Part shown: piece by piece, positions 1 to 7,170 of the stretch | Numbering within the stretch: the stretch's first letter is position 1 | How the letters are laid out: each line of letters starts with the position of its first letter | Assembly (NCBI GenBank): GCA_031404635.1 | Contig: JANNHY010000204.1 | Coordinates: 1 to 11,339, forward strand | Direction of reading: 5' to 3' | Length of the DNA stretch: 11,339 bases | Source: JAENVT01 sp031404635 | GTDB lineage: Bacteria > Actinomycetota > Acidimicrobiia > Acidimicrobiales > Ilumatobacteraceae | Made by a program: the position numbers and the translations under genes | Notes under the pieces: model-generated | What the model was told of the DNA's origin: nothing | What the model saw: the letters and a program-made list of their open reading frames with translations, nothing else | Databases searched by the model: none

Positions 1-2184
1 GCCACCGATACCGGGCATGCGGATGACGACGTCGGTGGGTACCACGAGAGTCGGCACCGGAAGCTCGCCGTCGGGTAAGGCGCTCCGCCTACCCTTTGCC
101 GCCTTGCCCGGCTTGACGGTGACGAACGCCGGGCAATCACCCTTCAGGCAGCTGGCATCAACATTGCAACTGGCCTGATCGATCACTGTCTTGCGACCGA
201 ATTCGGTCTCGGTGGAATGGAGCGACAGGCAGTTCGATTGCACGCCACAATCCCCGCAGGCCTCGCAGACCCGCTCGTCGATCATCACTCGGAATGAGGC
301 CGGGGCAACGAAGCCACGTTTGCGGTCCCGGCGCTTCTCGGCTGCGCAACGTTGGTCGTGGATATGCACGGTCACGCCGTCGATCGCCCGCAGCTTGGTT
401 TGGGCGTCGATGATTGCATCACGATGCACGACATCGACACCATCGGGCAGAGCGACACCGCGATACTTGGAGGGATCGTCGGTGGTGATGGTGATGCGCT
501 TGACCCCCTCGGCCATCAACATCTGAGTCATCTCCGGCACCGAGCGCAGACCAGCAGCGTCTTGACCGCCGGTCATCGCCACCGCGGCGTTGTAGAGGAT
601 CTTGAACGTCATGGTCGTGCCCGACGCGATCGCGGCCTGAACTGCGAGTTGACCGCTGTGGAAGTAGGTGCCGTCGCCCATGTTCTGGAAGAAGTGGTCA
701 TCCTCGACGAACGGTGCCGTACCGATCCACTGGGCGCCTTCGCCGCCCATCTGGGTGATGCCGGTGACATGGCCCGTCTGTTCGCGCGGCACGATGCTGA
801 CCATTCCGTGACAACCGATTCCGGCGCCGACCAGCGACCCCTCGGGCACCAGCAGACCGGTGTTGTGCGGGCACCCGGAGCAGAAGTAGGGCGTTCGCAC
901 GGCCTCGGCGCCGAGTGAGATCCGTACCGGCTCGGACTTGCGCACCGTGGCGAGCTGGTCGGCGGGAACCCGTAGGGTGAGCACCCGGCGAAGTGAATCG
1001 ACCAGGTTGTCGATGGTCAGTGCGCCGTAATGGGTGATCAGCGGCTTGCCGTCGTGATCGTGCTTGCCGATCACGGCCGGAGCGTTGGCGGTGCCGTAGA
1101 GCGCCGATCGAACCCGTGATTCGAGAAACTCGATCTTGTCTTCGCAGACCATCACCATCGCTGTGCCGTTGGCCAGCTCGCGGATTGCTCCGTGGTCCAG
1201 CGGGTGTAGGGCGGCAAGCTTGAGCACGCGGATTCCGAGGTGGCCGAGGCGCTCGGTATCCAGGCCGAGCACCCGCAATGCCTCCAATACCTGCTGCATG
1301 TCGTAGCCGCCGGCGACGATGCCCAGCCAGGCATCGGCGGGATTGGTGACGAACTGGTTGATCGGGTTGGCGGCCACATAACGCTTGGCCCACTCGATGC
1401 GGTTGCCGAGGACCTCGATCTCCAAGGTGTTGGCGAAAGGCACTCCGACGTTGCCGCTGAGCGTCGGCAGCCACGGTTTGCCGTCGACCTCGAACACCGG
1501 CAGCACCGGGTCGATGCGGCCGGGAGCAACGTCGGCGATTCCCGAGCCGTCGGCCACCGGCGTGGTGATCTTCATGGCCACCCACAGCCCGGTGAGCCGC
1601 GACATGGCGAAGGCGTGGGCACCGAGATCGAGCACCTCCTGCACCGTGCCCGGATAGAACACCGGCAGGTGCAACGCGACCAGTGTTGGATCGCTTCGCG
1701 ACGGCAGCGTCGACGACTTCGCCGCGGCGTCGTCGCCAACCAGCAAGACCACGCCACCCTTACGTGCCGTGCCCCCGAAGCTGCCGTGACGGATGGCGTC
1801 GCCGGCCCGATCGAGACCCGGAGACTTGCCGTACCACACGGCAGCAACACCTTCGTACTTCGGGCGGGCATAGGTCTGGGCGATCTGCGAGCCGAACACC
1901 GACGTCGCCGCCAACTCCTCGTTCAGCGCGGGAACATGAACGATGTTCAGCTGGTCGAGCAACTTGCGTTGGCTCTGCAGCTCGCGGTCGTATCCGCCGA
2001 GCGGCGACCCTTGATAGCCGGAGATGAACGCCGCCGTGTTCCAGCCCTTGGCCCGGTCGGCGCGCATCAGGTCGATCGGCAGGCGCACGAGCGCCTGGAT
2101 GCCCGAAGCCAGAATCTGCTTTGGCGCGGCCTCGTAGCGCTGCTGCAACGAGAACTGCTCCGTGCCCGATTCTGTGAACGACAT
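1..2184 (-). CDS. Fused indolepyruvate ferredoxin oxidoreductase family protein, C-terminus cut by window edge
   Basis: This family decarboxylates aryl-pyruvates such as indolepyruvate to the aryl-acetyl-CoA and passes the electrons to ferredoxin, in the cytoplasm, using thiamine diphosphate and iron-sulfur clusters. The frame is open for 728 codons with no stop. Visible in order: the family N-terminus with SGYQGSPLGGYD near residues 55-66; YFCSGCPHN at 433-441, a hallmark of the family; the thiamine-diphosphate motif GDG at 503-505 with its Asn 27 residues on (532); and a cysteine-rich iron-sulfur segment with Cys 640, 643, 646, 652, 673, 679 and 684. Fused members are usually about 1,150-1,200 residues, so roughly the last third (the gamma-type domain) should lie outside the window. 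The ATG has a G-rich but closely spaced ribosome-binding site. It follows the molybdenum hydroxylase gene by 25 bases and is probably co-transcribed. The true 2-oxoacid substrate cannot be read from sequence. Confidence 0.92.
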   Translation of the reverse strand, partial: MSFTESGTEQFSLQQRYEAAPKQILASGIQALVRLPIDLMRADRAKGWNTAAFISGYQGSPLGGYDRELQSQRKLLDQLNIVHVPALNEELAATSVFGSQIAQTYARPKYEGVAAVWYGKSPGLDRAGDAIRHGSFGGTARKGGVVLLVGDDAAAKSSTLPSRSDPTLVALHLPVFYPGTVQEVLDLGAHAFAMSRLTGLWVAMKITTPVADGSGIADVAPGRIDPVLPVFEVDGKPWLPTLSGNVGVPFANTLEIEVLGNRIEWAKRYVAANPINQFVTNPADAWLGIVAGGYDMQQVLEALRVLGLDTERLGHLGIRVLKLAALHPLDHGAIRELANGTAMVMVCEDKIEFLESRVRSALYGTANAPAVIGKHDHDGKPLITHYGALTIDNLVDSLRRVLTLRVPADQLATVRKSEPVRISLGAEAVRTPYFCSGCPHNTGLLVPEGSLVGAGIGCHGMVSIVPREQTGHVTGITQMGGEGAQWIGTAPFVEDDHFFQNMGDGTYFHSGQLAVQAAIASGTTMTFKILYNAAVAMTGGQDAAGLRSVPEMTQMLMAEGVKRITITTDDPSKYRGVALPDGVDVVHRDAIIDAQTKLRAIDGVTVHIHDQRCAAEKRRDRKRGFVAPASFRVMIDERVCEACGDCGVQSNCLSLHSTETEFGRKTVIDQASCNVDASCLKGDCPAFVTVKPGKAAKGRRSALPDGELPVPTLVVPTDVVIRMPGIGG

Positions 2185-2187
2185 GCG

Positions 2188-2194
2188 ACCCCCT
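2188..2194 (-). promoter_or_regulatory. Possible ribosome binding site of the oxidoreductase gene
   Basis: On the minus strand AGGGGGT lies three bases before the ATG at 2184. The spacing is short, so it is a weak site. It supports this ATG because no better upstream start exists before the stop of the preceding gene. Confidence 0.45.
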
Positions 2195-2209
2195 GTGGTC
2201 TTAAGAAAT

Positions 2210-4471
2210 CTACTGGCGCGCCAACTCGATGGCCTGCCAGACACGCTGCGGTGTTGCCGGCCCGTCGAGGTGGCGCACACCGAATGGCGCCAAAGCGTCG
2301 ATGACGGCGTTGAGCACGGCTGGGATCGACCCAATCGTGCCCGATTCCCCTGCACCCTTGGCGCCGAGCGGGTTGACCCACGTCGGTGTCTCCATGTGCA
2401 CCAGCTCGTAACTGGGCAATTCGGCGGCCGATATCACCGGATAGTCGGCGAAGTTCGAGGTGACCGGGTTGCCGTCCTCGTCGTATTGCATCCACTCCAG
2501 CAGCGCCTGAGCTACGCCCTGGGCGATGCCACCGTGGATCTGGCCGTCGACGATCAACGGGTTGAGCAATGTTCCGGCGTCGTCGACGGCGATCACACGC
2601 CGTACCGTGACCTTGCCGGTCTCGGTGTCGACGTCGACCACCGCCACGTGCGCGCCGAACGGGAACGTCGGTTGTGCCGCTTTGAAATCACCGATCCCGA
2701 CCAACGCTTCGCCATCGATCCTGGCCACGTCTGCCCAGGTGACGGCCGGCAGCGATGAGCCGGTTACGTGAAACGTGCCGGCACCGGCGTCGAGCACCAC
2801 GTCCTCGACGGCGGCTTCGAGCAGATTTGCGGCGCGTTCGCGTGCGACGTCGGCCAGCTTGCTGGCGGCGATCACGAGCGACGAGCCGGCGACTTGCACT
2901 GACCGCGAGCCAACTGTCAACCCACCAGAGGGCACCTCGTCGGTGTCGCCGTACACCACGTCGACGGCGTCCATCGGCACGCCCAGGCGGTCGGCGATGA
3001 TCATCTTCCAGGTGGTGAGGTGACCTTGTCCGTACGGCGTGGCCCCGGTGACCACCCGCATGCGGCCATCGGGCAGCAGGTGCACGGCGCCGTATTCCGT
3101 CGGTGCGGCCGCCGAGGTGATCTCAACGTATACGGCGATACCGATCCCGGTCTGCACGGTAGCCCCGCTGGCGCGCTGCTCGGCCTGAGCAACCCGCAAC
3201 GCGGGATAGTCGGCGGCGGCGAGCACCCGGCGCATGGCCTCGTCGTAGTCACCGACGTCGTAAACCGTGCCGATGCCCGTGGTGTAGGGCTCCATGAACT
3301 TGGGAATGAAGTTGCGGCGACGAACCTCCGCCGGATCCATTCCGATCTCGGCGGCGTAGTAGTCGACCGCCCGCTCGATCGCCAGCGCAGCTTCCGGGCG
3401 ACCGGCACCACGATAGGCGGTGACCGAGATCTTGTTGGTGGCCACCGACACGGCGTTGAACCCACAGCTGGCGATGTCGTACACGCCGGGCACCATCCGC
3501 TGGGTCATCATCGGCAGGTAAGCGCCCATCAACGGGTACGCGCCGGCGTCTTGGACGACTTCGACCTGGTAGGCGGTAATCCGGCCGTCGCCTGTGCCAC
3601 CGATCTTCAGGTCCATTCGCTGGCCGCGGCCCTGCGGCATCGCCTGCATCGACTCGGTGCGGGTCTCGGTGTAGCGCACCGGTTTGCCGACCTGCTTCGA
3701 CAGCCAGCCGAGGGTCAACTCCTCGCCGATCGTGCGCGACTTCACGCCGAACCCCCCGCCGACGTCGGGCACCACGACGCGCACCCGAGCGGACGGCAGG
3801 TCGTACAGCGTGGCGAGGATGTCGCGGGTTGGGTGGGCACCTTGGCATGCCGAGTAGTGCACCAGACGGTCACCGTCGGGACCGGGCTCCCAGTAGGCCA
3901 GGCCGCTGCGTGGTTCGATCGGCGAGCCGTTGAGCCGCTGGTTCATCACCCGCAACTCCAACACGACCTCGCAACCGGCGAAGTCGGCCTGGTGCTCCGA
4001 CGTAAACGTCGCGTAGGTGTTGGTGCCGAGGTCGGGATGAATGATCGTCTCGTCGCTCAAGGCGTCGTCGAGATCGACCACGGCGGGCAGAGGTTCGATG
4101 TCGACGTACACCATCGCCCCGGCGTCGACTGCGGTGTGCCGGTCGACTGCGACAACTGCAACCACGGGTTCGCCCACGAAGCGCACCATGCCCTTGGCGA
4201 TCAGCGGGCGCTCGCTGCCCGGCTCGAGGATGGGTTGAACGTGCGGGAATGGCGGCAAGTCGAGATCGTCACCGCTGAAGACACCGAGCACTCCCGGCAC
4301 CTTCTTCGCATCGTCGACGTCGTAAGAAAGGATCCGGCCATGCGCATACTCGCTGCGCACGAAGTGCACCCACGCCGCTGCAACCGGCACGTCCTCGACG
4401 TACGTGCCGCCAGCCGTGAGCATGCGCGGGTCCTCGACCCGCTGCACACGATTGCCGAGAATGCTCCCCAC
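2210..4471 (-). CDS. Xanthine dehydrogenase/aldehyde oxidase family, molybdopterin-binding (large) subunit
   Basis: This is the catalytic large subunit of a molybdenum hydroxylase, 753 residues, close to the usual 750-800 for separate large subunits. It should bind molybdopterin-cytosine dinucleotide and hydroxylate an aldehyde or N-heterocycle with water as oxygen source. Visible landmarks: N-terminal 'hammerhead' segment (about residues 15-150); GGGFG at 238-242; the active-site loop AYRGAGRPE at 352-360; GQGH at 481-484; and KGAGESG at 705-711, whose Glu709 is the expected catalytic base. The loop lacks the cysteine of true CO dehydrogenase (AYRCSFR), so a 'coxL' label would mislead; it resembles the so-called form II or generic family members. 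The GTG at 4471 is chosen because GGGAGGT lies eight bases upstream and the family's N-terminus begins there; the longer open frame runs into pobA. The small [2Fe-2S] and FAD subunits are not in the window. Substrate unknown; an aromatic aldehyde is possible from context. Confidence 0.9.
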   Translation of the reverse strand: MGSILGNRVQRVEDPRMLTAGGTYVEDVPVAAAWVHFVRSEYAHGRILSYDVDDAKKVPGVLGVFSGDDLDLPPFPHVQPILEPGSERPLIAKGMVRFVGEPVVAVVAVDRHTAVDAGAMVYVDIEPLPAVVDLDDALSDETIIHPDLGTNTYATFTSEHQADFAGCEVVLELRVMNQRLNGSPIEPRSGLAYWEPGPDGDRLVHYSACQGAHPTRDILATLYDLPSARVRVVVPDVGGGFGVKSRTIGEELTLGWLSKQVGKPVRYTETRTESMQAMPQGRGQRMDLKIGGTGDGRITAYQVEVVQDAGAYPLMGAYLPMMTQRMVPGVYDIASCGFNAVSVATNKISVTAYRGAGRPEAALAIERAVDYYAAEIGMDPAEVRRRNFIPKFMEPYTTGIGTVYDVGDYDEAMRRVLAAADYPALRVAQAEQRASGATVQTGIGIAVYVEITSAAAPTEYGAVHLLPDGRMRVVTGATPYGQGHLTTWKMIIADRLGVPMDAVDVVYGDTDEVPSGGLTVGSRSVQVAGSSLVIAASKLADVARERAANLLEAAVEDVVLDAGAGTFHVTGSSLPAVTWADVARIDGEALVGIGDFKAAQPTFPFGAHVAVVDVDTETGKVTVRRVIAVDDAGTLLNPLIVDGQIHGGIAQGVAQALLEWMQYDEDGNPVTSNFADYPVISAAELPSYELVHMETPTWVNPLGAKGAGESGTIGSIPAVLNAVIDALAPFGVRHLDGPATPQRVWQAIELARQ

Positions 4472-4479
4472 GGTTGTCG

Positions 4480-4486
4480 ACCTCCC
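4480..4486 (-). promoter_or_regulatory. Ribosome binding site that fixes the molybdenum hydroxylase start
   Basis: The minus strand reads GGGAGGT, eight bases before GTG at 4471. It is the strongest Shine-Dalgarno match seen in the window and rules for this GTG over the longer in-frame extension. Confidence 0.75.
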
Positions 4487-4493
4487 GCCGCGG

Positions 4494-4499
4494 AACCTA
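4494..4499 (-). promoter_or_regulatory. Possible -10 element for the molybdenum hydroxylase/oxidoreductase operon
   Basis: TAGGTT on the minus strand fits TANNNT. A transcript starting six or seven bases on would carry a leader of about 16 bases holding the GGGAGGT site. No convincing -35 hexamer is visible, so this is tentative. Confidence 0.3.
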
Positions 4500-4524
4500 G
4501 CTGGTGTCGAGCGAGCGCTGAGTA

Positions 4525-4545
4525 TCCATCGTCCCGGCAAATGGA
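4525..4545. promoter_or_regulatory. Inverted repeat TCCAT-N11-ATGGA in the divergent control region
   Basis: A perfect five-base dyad with an eleven-base spacer lies between the two divergent catabolic operons, centred 48 bases before the pobA start. The innermost bases give T-N11-A, the loose consensus of LysR-type regulator sites. LysR- or IclR-type regulators commonly control pob/pca genes, but no regulator gene is in the window. A five-base dyad can occur by chance. Confidence 0.3.
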
Positions 4546-4570
4546 ACGGTCGCGTCCACATCGATTTCGT

Positions 4571-4576
4571 TATCGT
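4571..4576 (+). promoter_or_regulatory. -10 element of pobA; probably a leaderless transcript
   Basis: TATCGT (TANNNT) is followed by exactly six bases and then the GTG start of pobA, so the transcript would begin at the start codon. No Shine-Dalgarno sequence precedes this GTG. A clear -35 is not visible. The same spacing occurs at two other starts in this window, which raises confidence. Confidence 0.55.
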
Positions 4577-4582
4577 GCCCAC

Positions 4583-5752
4583 GTGCGCACGAAGGTGGCG
4601 ATCGTCGGAGGCGGCCCAGCGGGAATGCTGTTGTCGCATCTGTTGTGGGGGGCCGGGATCGACAACATCGTCGTCGAGCGGCGGTCGCGGCTGTACGTCG
4701 AAGCCCGAATCCGGGCGGGCGTGATCGAGCAAGGCACCAGTGATCTGTTGCGGTCGTTGGGCCTCGGTTCACGCATGGACCGCGAAGGCTTCGTCCACGA
4801 AGGGGTGACGATCTCCAACGCCCGATCACCATTTCGGGTCGACTTCATGGCGCTGGTCAACCGAGCCGTGATGGTCTACGGGCAGACGGAGATCCAGAAG
4901 GATCTCTACGACTCGGGTGTGGGTGCTGGATGGCCGATCATCTTCGAGGCCGAGGGGGTGCAAGTGCACGACATCGTCGGCGGCCACCCCTCAGTGACCT
5001 ACACCCACCACCATCAGGCGTCGACCCTCGAGGCCGACTACATCGCCGGGTGCGACGGATTCCACGGGGTGAGCCGTCGGTCCATCCCGTCGGACGTGAG
5101 GCGCGAGTACGAGCGGCTCTATCCATTCGGATGGTTGGGCGTGCTGTCGGAAACACGTCCCGTCAGCCACGAGTTGATATACGCGCGCCACCCACGCGGC
5201 TTTGCCTTGTGCTCGATGCGCAACCCGATGTTGTCGCGGTATTACATCCAGTGCGACAACAAGAACGCCGCCGCGTCGTGGAGCGACGAGCAGTTCTGGG
5301 ACGAACTGCGCCGCCGGATTCCGGTTGCGGCAGCCGAGTCGCTCGTGACCGGACCGTCGATCGAGAAGTCGTTCACGCCGTTGCGGAGCTACGTCGCCGA
5401 GCCGATGCAATGGGGCAACGTATTCCTGGCCGGCGACGCCGCACACATCGTTCCGCCGACCGGTGCCAAGGGATTGAATCTGGCGTTCAGCGACGTGTAC
5501 TACCTCGCCGAAGCGCTCGTCGAGAGCTACTCCGGTGGCTCAACGACGGCGCTCGACGGTTACGGCGCCAAGGCGTTGCAGCGGGTGTGGAAGGCCGTGC
5601 GGTTCTCGTGGTGGATGACGACGATGCTGCACACCTTCCACGACGCCAGCGAGTTCGAGCATCGAATGCAAGAGACCGAACTCGAGTACCTCGCCGGCTC
5701 TGTCGCCGCGCAGACCGCGATGGCCGAGAACTACACCGGCCTTCCATTCTGA
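4583..5752 (+). CDS. pobA: 4-hydroxybenzoate 3-monooxygenase
   Basis: This cytoplasmic flavoprotein hydroxylates 4-hydroxybenzoate to protocatechuate with O2 and NAD(P)H. At 389 residues it matches the Pseudomonas fluorescens enzyme (394) almost position for position, shifted by one. Visible: FAD fold motif GGGPAG at 9-14; Arg42 and Arg44 in RIRAG; the DG motif at 158-159; substrate-binding Tyr200, Ser211, Arg213 and Tyr221 (201, 212, 214 and 222 in P. fluorescens); the second FAD motif GDAAH at 284-288; Pro292-Thr293; and Tyr384 near the C-terminus (Tyr385). Arg33 and Tyr38, tied to NADPH use in the Pseudomonas enzyme, are present with extra arginines at 34 and 36, so NADPH use is plausible but untested. 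The GTG at 4583 puts the FAD motif at the normal distance from the N-terminus and lies six bases after a -10 element. First gene of an operon with pcaHGB, which consumes its product. Confidence 0.97.
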   Translation: MRTKVAIVGGGPAGMLLSHLLWGAGIDNIVVERRSRLYVEARIRAGVIEQGTSDLLRSLGLGSRMDREGFVHEGVTISNARSPFRVDFMALVNRAVMVYGQTEIQKDLYDSGVGAGWPIIFEAEGVQVHDIVGGHPSVTYTHHHQASTLEADYIAGCDGFHGVSRRSIPSDVRREYERLYPFGWLGVLSETRPVSHELIYARHPRGFALCSMRNPMLSRYYIQCDNKNAAASWSDEQFWDELRRRIPVAAAESLVTGPSIEKSFTPLRSYVAEPMQWGNVFLAGDAAHIVPPTGAKGLNLAFSDVYYLAEALVESYSGGSTTALDGYGAKALQRVWKAVRFSWWMTTMLHTFHDASEFEHRMQETELEYLAGSVAAQTAMAENYTGLPF

Positions 5753-5755
5753 GCC

Positions 5756-6574
5756 GTGTCACCTTTGGAGCTGATCGGCGAGCAGATCGTCGACGCCGAG
5801 GTCGTCCCGACTACCGTGCCAGTCGATGGGCCCCGCCGCCAGCCACGCCTTCCAGACAACACGATTGGCACGTCGGCCGTGACTCCGACCTACGCACCTC
5901 GCGCCCGCGACGACCACCCGCCGTTCCTCTACTCCGACTACAGGTCGACGGTGAAGCGTTCACCGCAGCACGACCTGATCTCCATCGTCCAAACTCTGAC
6001 CGAGACCACAGGGCCAGGGCCGGCATGGACCGCCTTGAGTGACGACGATGCCGATCTCACCACCAATGCCGGAACGGGTGGCGAAGCCATCGGCCAGCGC
6101 AGCATCATCACCGGTCGGGTGCTCGACGAGACCGGCAACACGGTGCCCGACACGCTGGTCGAGATCTGGCAAGCCAACGCCTGCGGTCGTTACATGCACT
6201 GGCGCGAGACGGCCTTCCCCGCCCCCCTCGACCCCAATTTCCTGGGCGTCGGCCAATGCCGCACCGGCGCCGACGGTGAATACAGCTTCTTGACGATCAA
6301 GCCGGGAGCGTATCCGTGGGGCAACCACCCCAACGCCTGGAGGCCGGCGCACATCCACTTCTCGTTGATGGGGCCGTCGATTGCGACGCGACTGGTGACT
6401 CAGATGTATTTCCCCGACGATCCGCTGTTCGACCTCGACCCGATCTTCCGGTCCGTGCCCGAGCACAGCCAGGATCGCCTGATCGCCCGCTACGACCACT
6501 CCGTAACCGTCGAGAACTGGGCCCTTGGCTATCGATGGGACATCGTGCTGCGCGGCGGCGGAGCTACGCCGTGA
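5756..6574 (+). CDS. pcaH: Protocatechuate 3,4-dioxygenase, beta subunit
   Basis: Beta subunit of the Fe(III) intradiol dioxygenase that opens protocatechuate with O2 to 3-carboxy-cis,cis-muconate. It carries the iron: the ligands are Tyr146 (in GRYMH), Tyr186 (PGAYPW), His199 and His201 (AHIHF), with the conserved Arg196, matching Tyr408, Tyr447, His460 and His462 of the Pseudomonas putida enzyme. With the GTG at 5756 it is 272 residues, about 35 longer at the N-terminus than P. putida PcaH. It starts three bases after the pobA stop, which favours translational coupling; no Shine-Dalgarno is seen. An internal GTG at 5879 would give 231 residues, near the normal length, but the intervening stretch keeps coding-like third-position G/C, so I keep the long form. 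It overlaps pcaG by four bases (GTGA), as expected for subunits made together. Confidence 0.95.
   Translation: MSPLELIGEQIVDAEVVPTTVPVDGPRRQPRLPDNTIGTSAVTPTYAPRARDDHPPFLYSDYRSTVKRSPQHDLISIVQTLTETTGPGPAWTALSDDDADLTTNAGTGGEAIGQRSIITGRVLDETGNTVPDTLVEIWQANACGRYMHWRETAFPAPLDPNFLGVGQCRTGADGEYSFLTIKPGAYPWGNHPNAWRPAHIHFSLMGPSIATRLVTQMYFPDDPLFDLDPIFRSVPEHSQDRLIARYDHSVTVENWALGYRWDIVLRGGGATP
6560..6563 (+). promoter_or_regulatory. Ribosome binding site of pcaG
   Basis: GGAG lies seven bases before the GTG of pcaG, inside the end of pcaH. It supports the GTG that overlaps the pcaH stop codon. Confidence 0.5.
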
Positions 6575-7167
6575 CCAGCGTCGAGTATCGTCAAACACCT
6601 TCGCAGACGGTCGGCCCGTACTTCACGATGCGGATGTCCGGTGAAGGCCAGAACGTGCTGACAACGCCCGAGACCGTCGGCGAACGGATCCAGATCGTCG
6701 GTCGGGTACTCGACGGCGAACGTACGCACATCGAAGATGCGCTCATCGAGTTGTGGCAGGCCGACAGCTCCGGTCGCTACCATCATCCCGCCGACGACCG
6801 TGCCGGCGTGCCGCTCGAGCCGGCCTTCGCCGGCTTCGGCCGCTGTGCCAGCGATTTCCAGACGGGCTCGTATTCCTTCCTGACGATCAAGCCGGGGCCG
6901 GTCCCTCACCCCGACGGTGGCCTGCAGGCGCCGCATGTCAGCCTGACGATCCAGGCTCGGGGCATGCTCAACCCGACCTTTACCCGCCTGTACTTCGCCG
7001 ATGAGGCGGCGGCCAATGCCGCCGATCCTGTGCTGCAGTCCGTGCCCGACGCCAGGCGATCGACGTTGATAGCCGAGCGGTTCGACGTGACCGAATCGTC
7101 GGTGCCGACCTACCAATTCGACATCCGCTATCAGGGCGACGACGAAACCGTCTTCTTCGACGTCTGA
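6571..7167 (+). CDS. pcaG: Protocatechuate 3,4-dioxygenase, alpha subunit
   Basis: Alpha subunit, 198 residues, the usual length of about 200. It is a homologue of the beta subunit that lacks the iron ligands and helps form the substrate pocket of the alpha-beta protomer. Visible: the N-terminal signature TPSQTVGPYF at 9-18; LIELWQADSSGRYHH at about 58-72; and LTIKPGPVPHPDGG at about 104-117, where the beta subunit has its second tyrosine ligand and this one has Val-Pro. HVSLTIQARGM at 122-132 replaces the beta-subunit two-histidine motif. The GTG at 6571 is chosen because it overlaps the pcaH stop, has GGAG seven bases upstream and gives the standard N-terminus. Third gene of the pobA-pcaHGB operon. 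Confidence 0.95.
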   Translation: MTSVEYRQTPSQTVGPYFTMRMSGEGQNVLTTPETVGERIQIVGRVLDGERTHIEDALIELWQADSSGRYHHPADDRAGVPLEPAFAGFGRCASDFQTGSYSFLTIKPGPVPHPDGGLQAPHVSLTIQARGMLNPTFTRLYFADEAAANAADPVLQSVPDARRSTLIAERFDVTESSVPTYQFDIRYQGDDETVFFDV

Positions 7168-7170
7168 CCG

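Noticed and set aside
698..1585. 295-codon minus-strand open frame
   Set aside because: Same strand but a different frame from the oxidoreductase, whose own frame is open throughout and carries all the motifs.
1240..2304. 354-codon plus-strand open frame
   Set aside because: Antisense to the oxidoreductase; its arginine-rich, low-complexity translation is typical of a shadow frame in GC-rich DNA.
3020..4582. Long plus-strand open frame continuous with pobA, adding 521 codons upstream
   Set aside because: It lies antisense to the molybdenum hydroxylase gene, has no family resemblance, and PobA homology begins exactly at the GTG at 4583.
4472..4732. N-terminal extension of the molybdenum hydroxylase into pobA
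   Set aside because: It overlaps the 5' part of pobA, has no homology, and a strong ribosome binding site marks the GTG at 4471.
4930..6042. 370-codon plus-strand open frame across the pobA-pcaH junction
   Set aside because: Arginine-rich out-of-frame translation; the pobA and pcaH frames hold all conserved residues.
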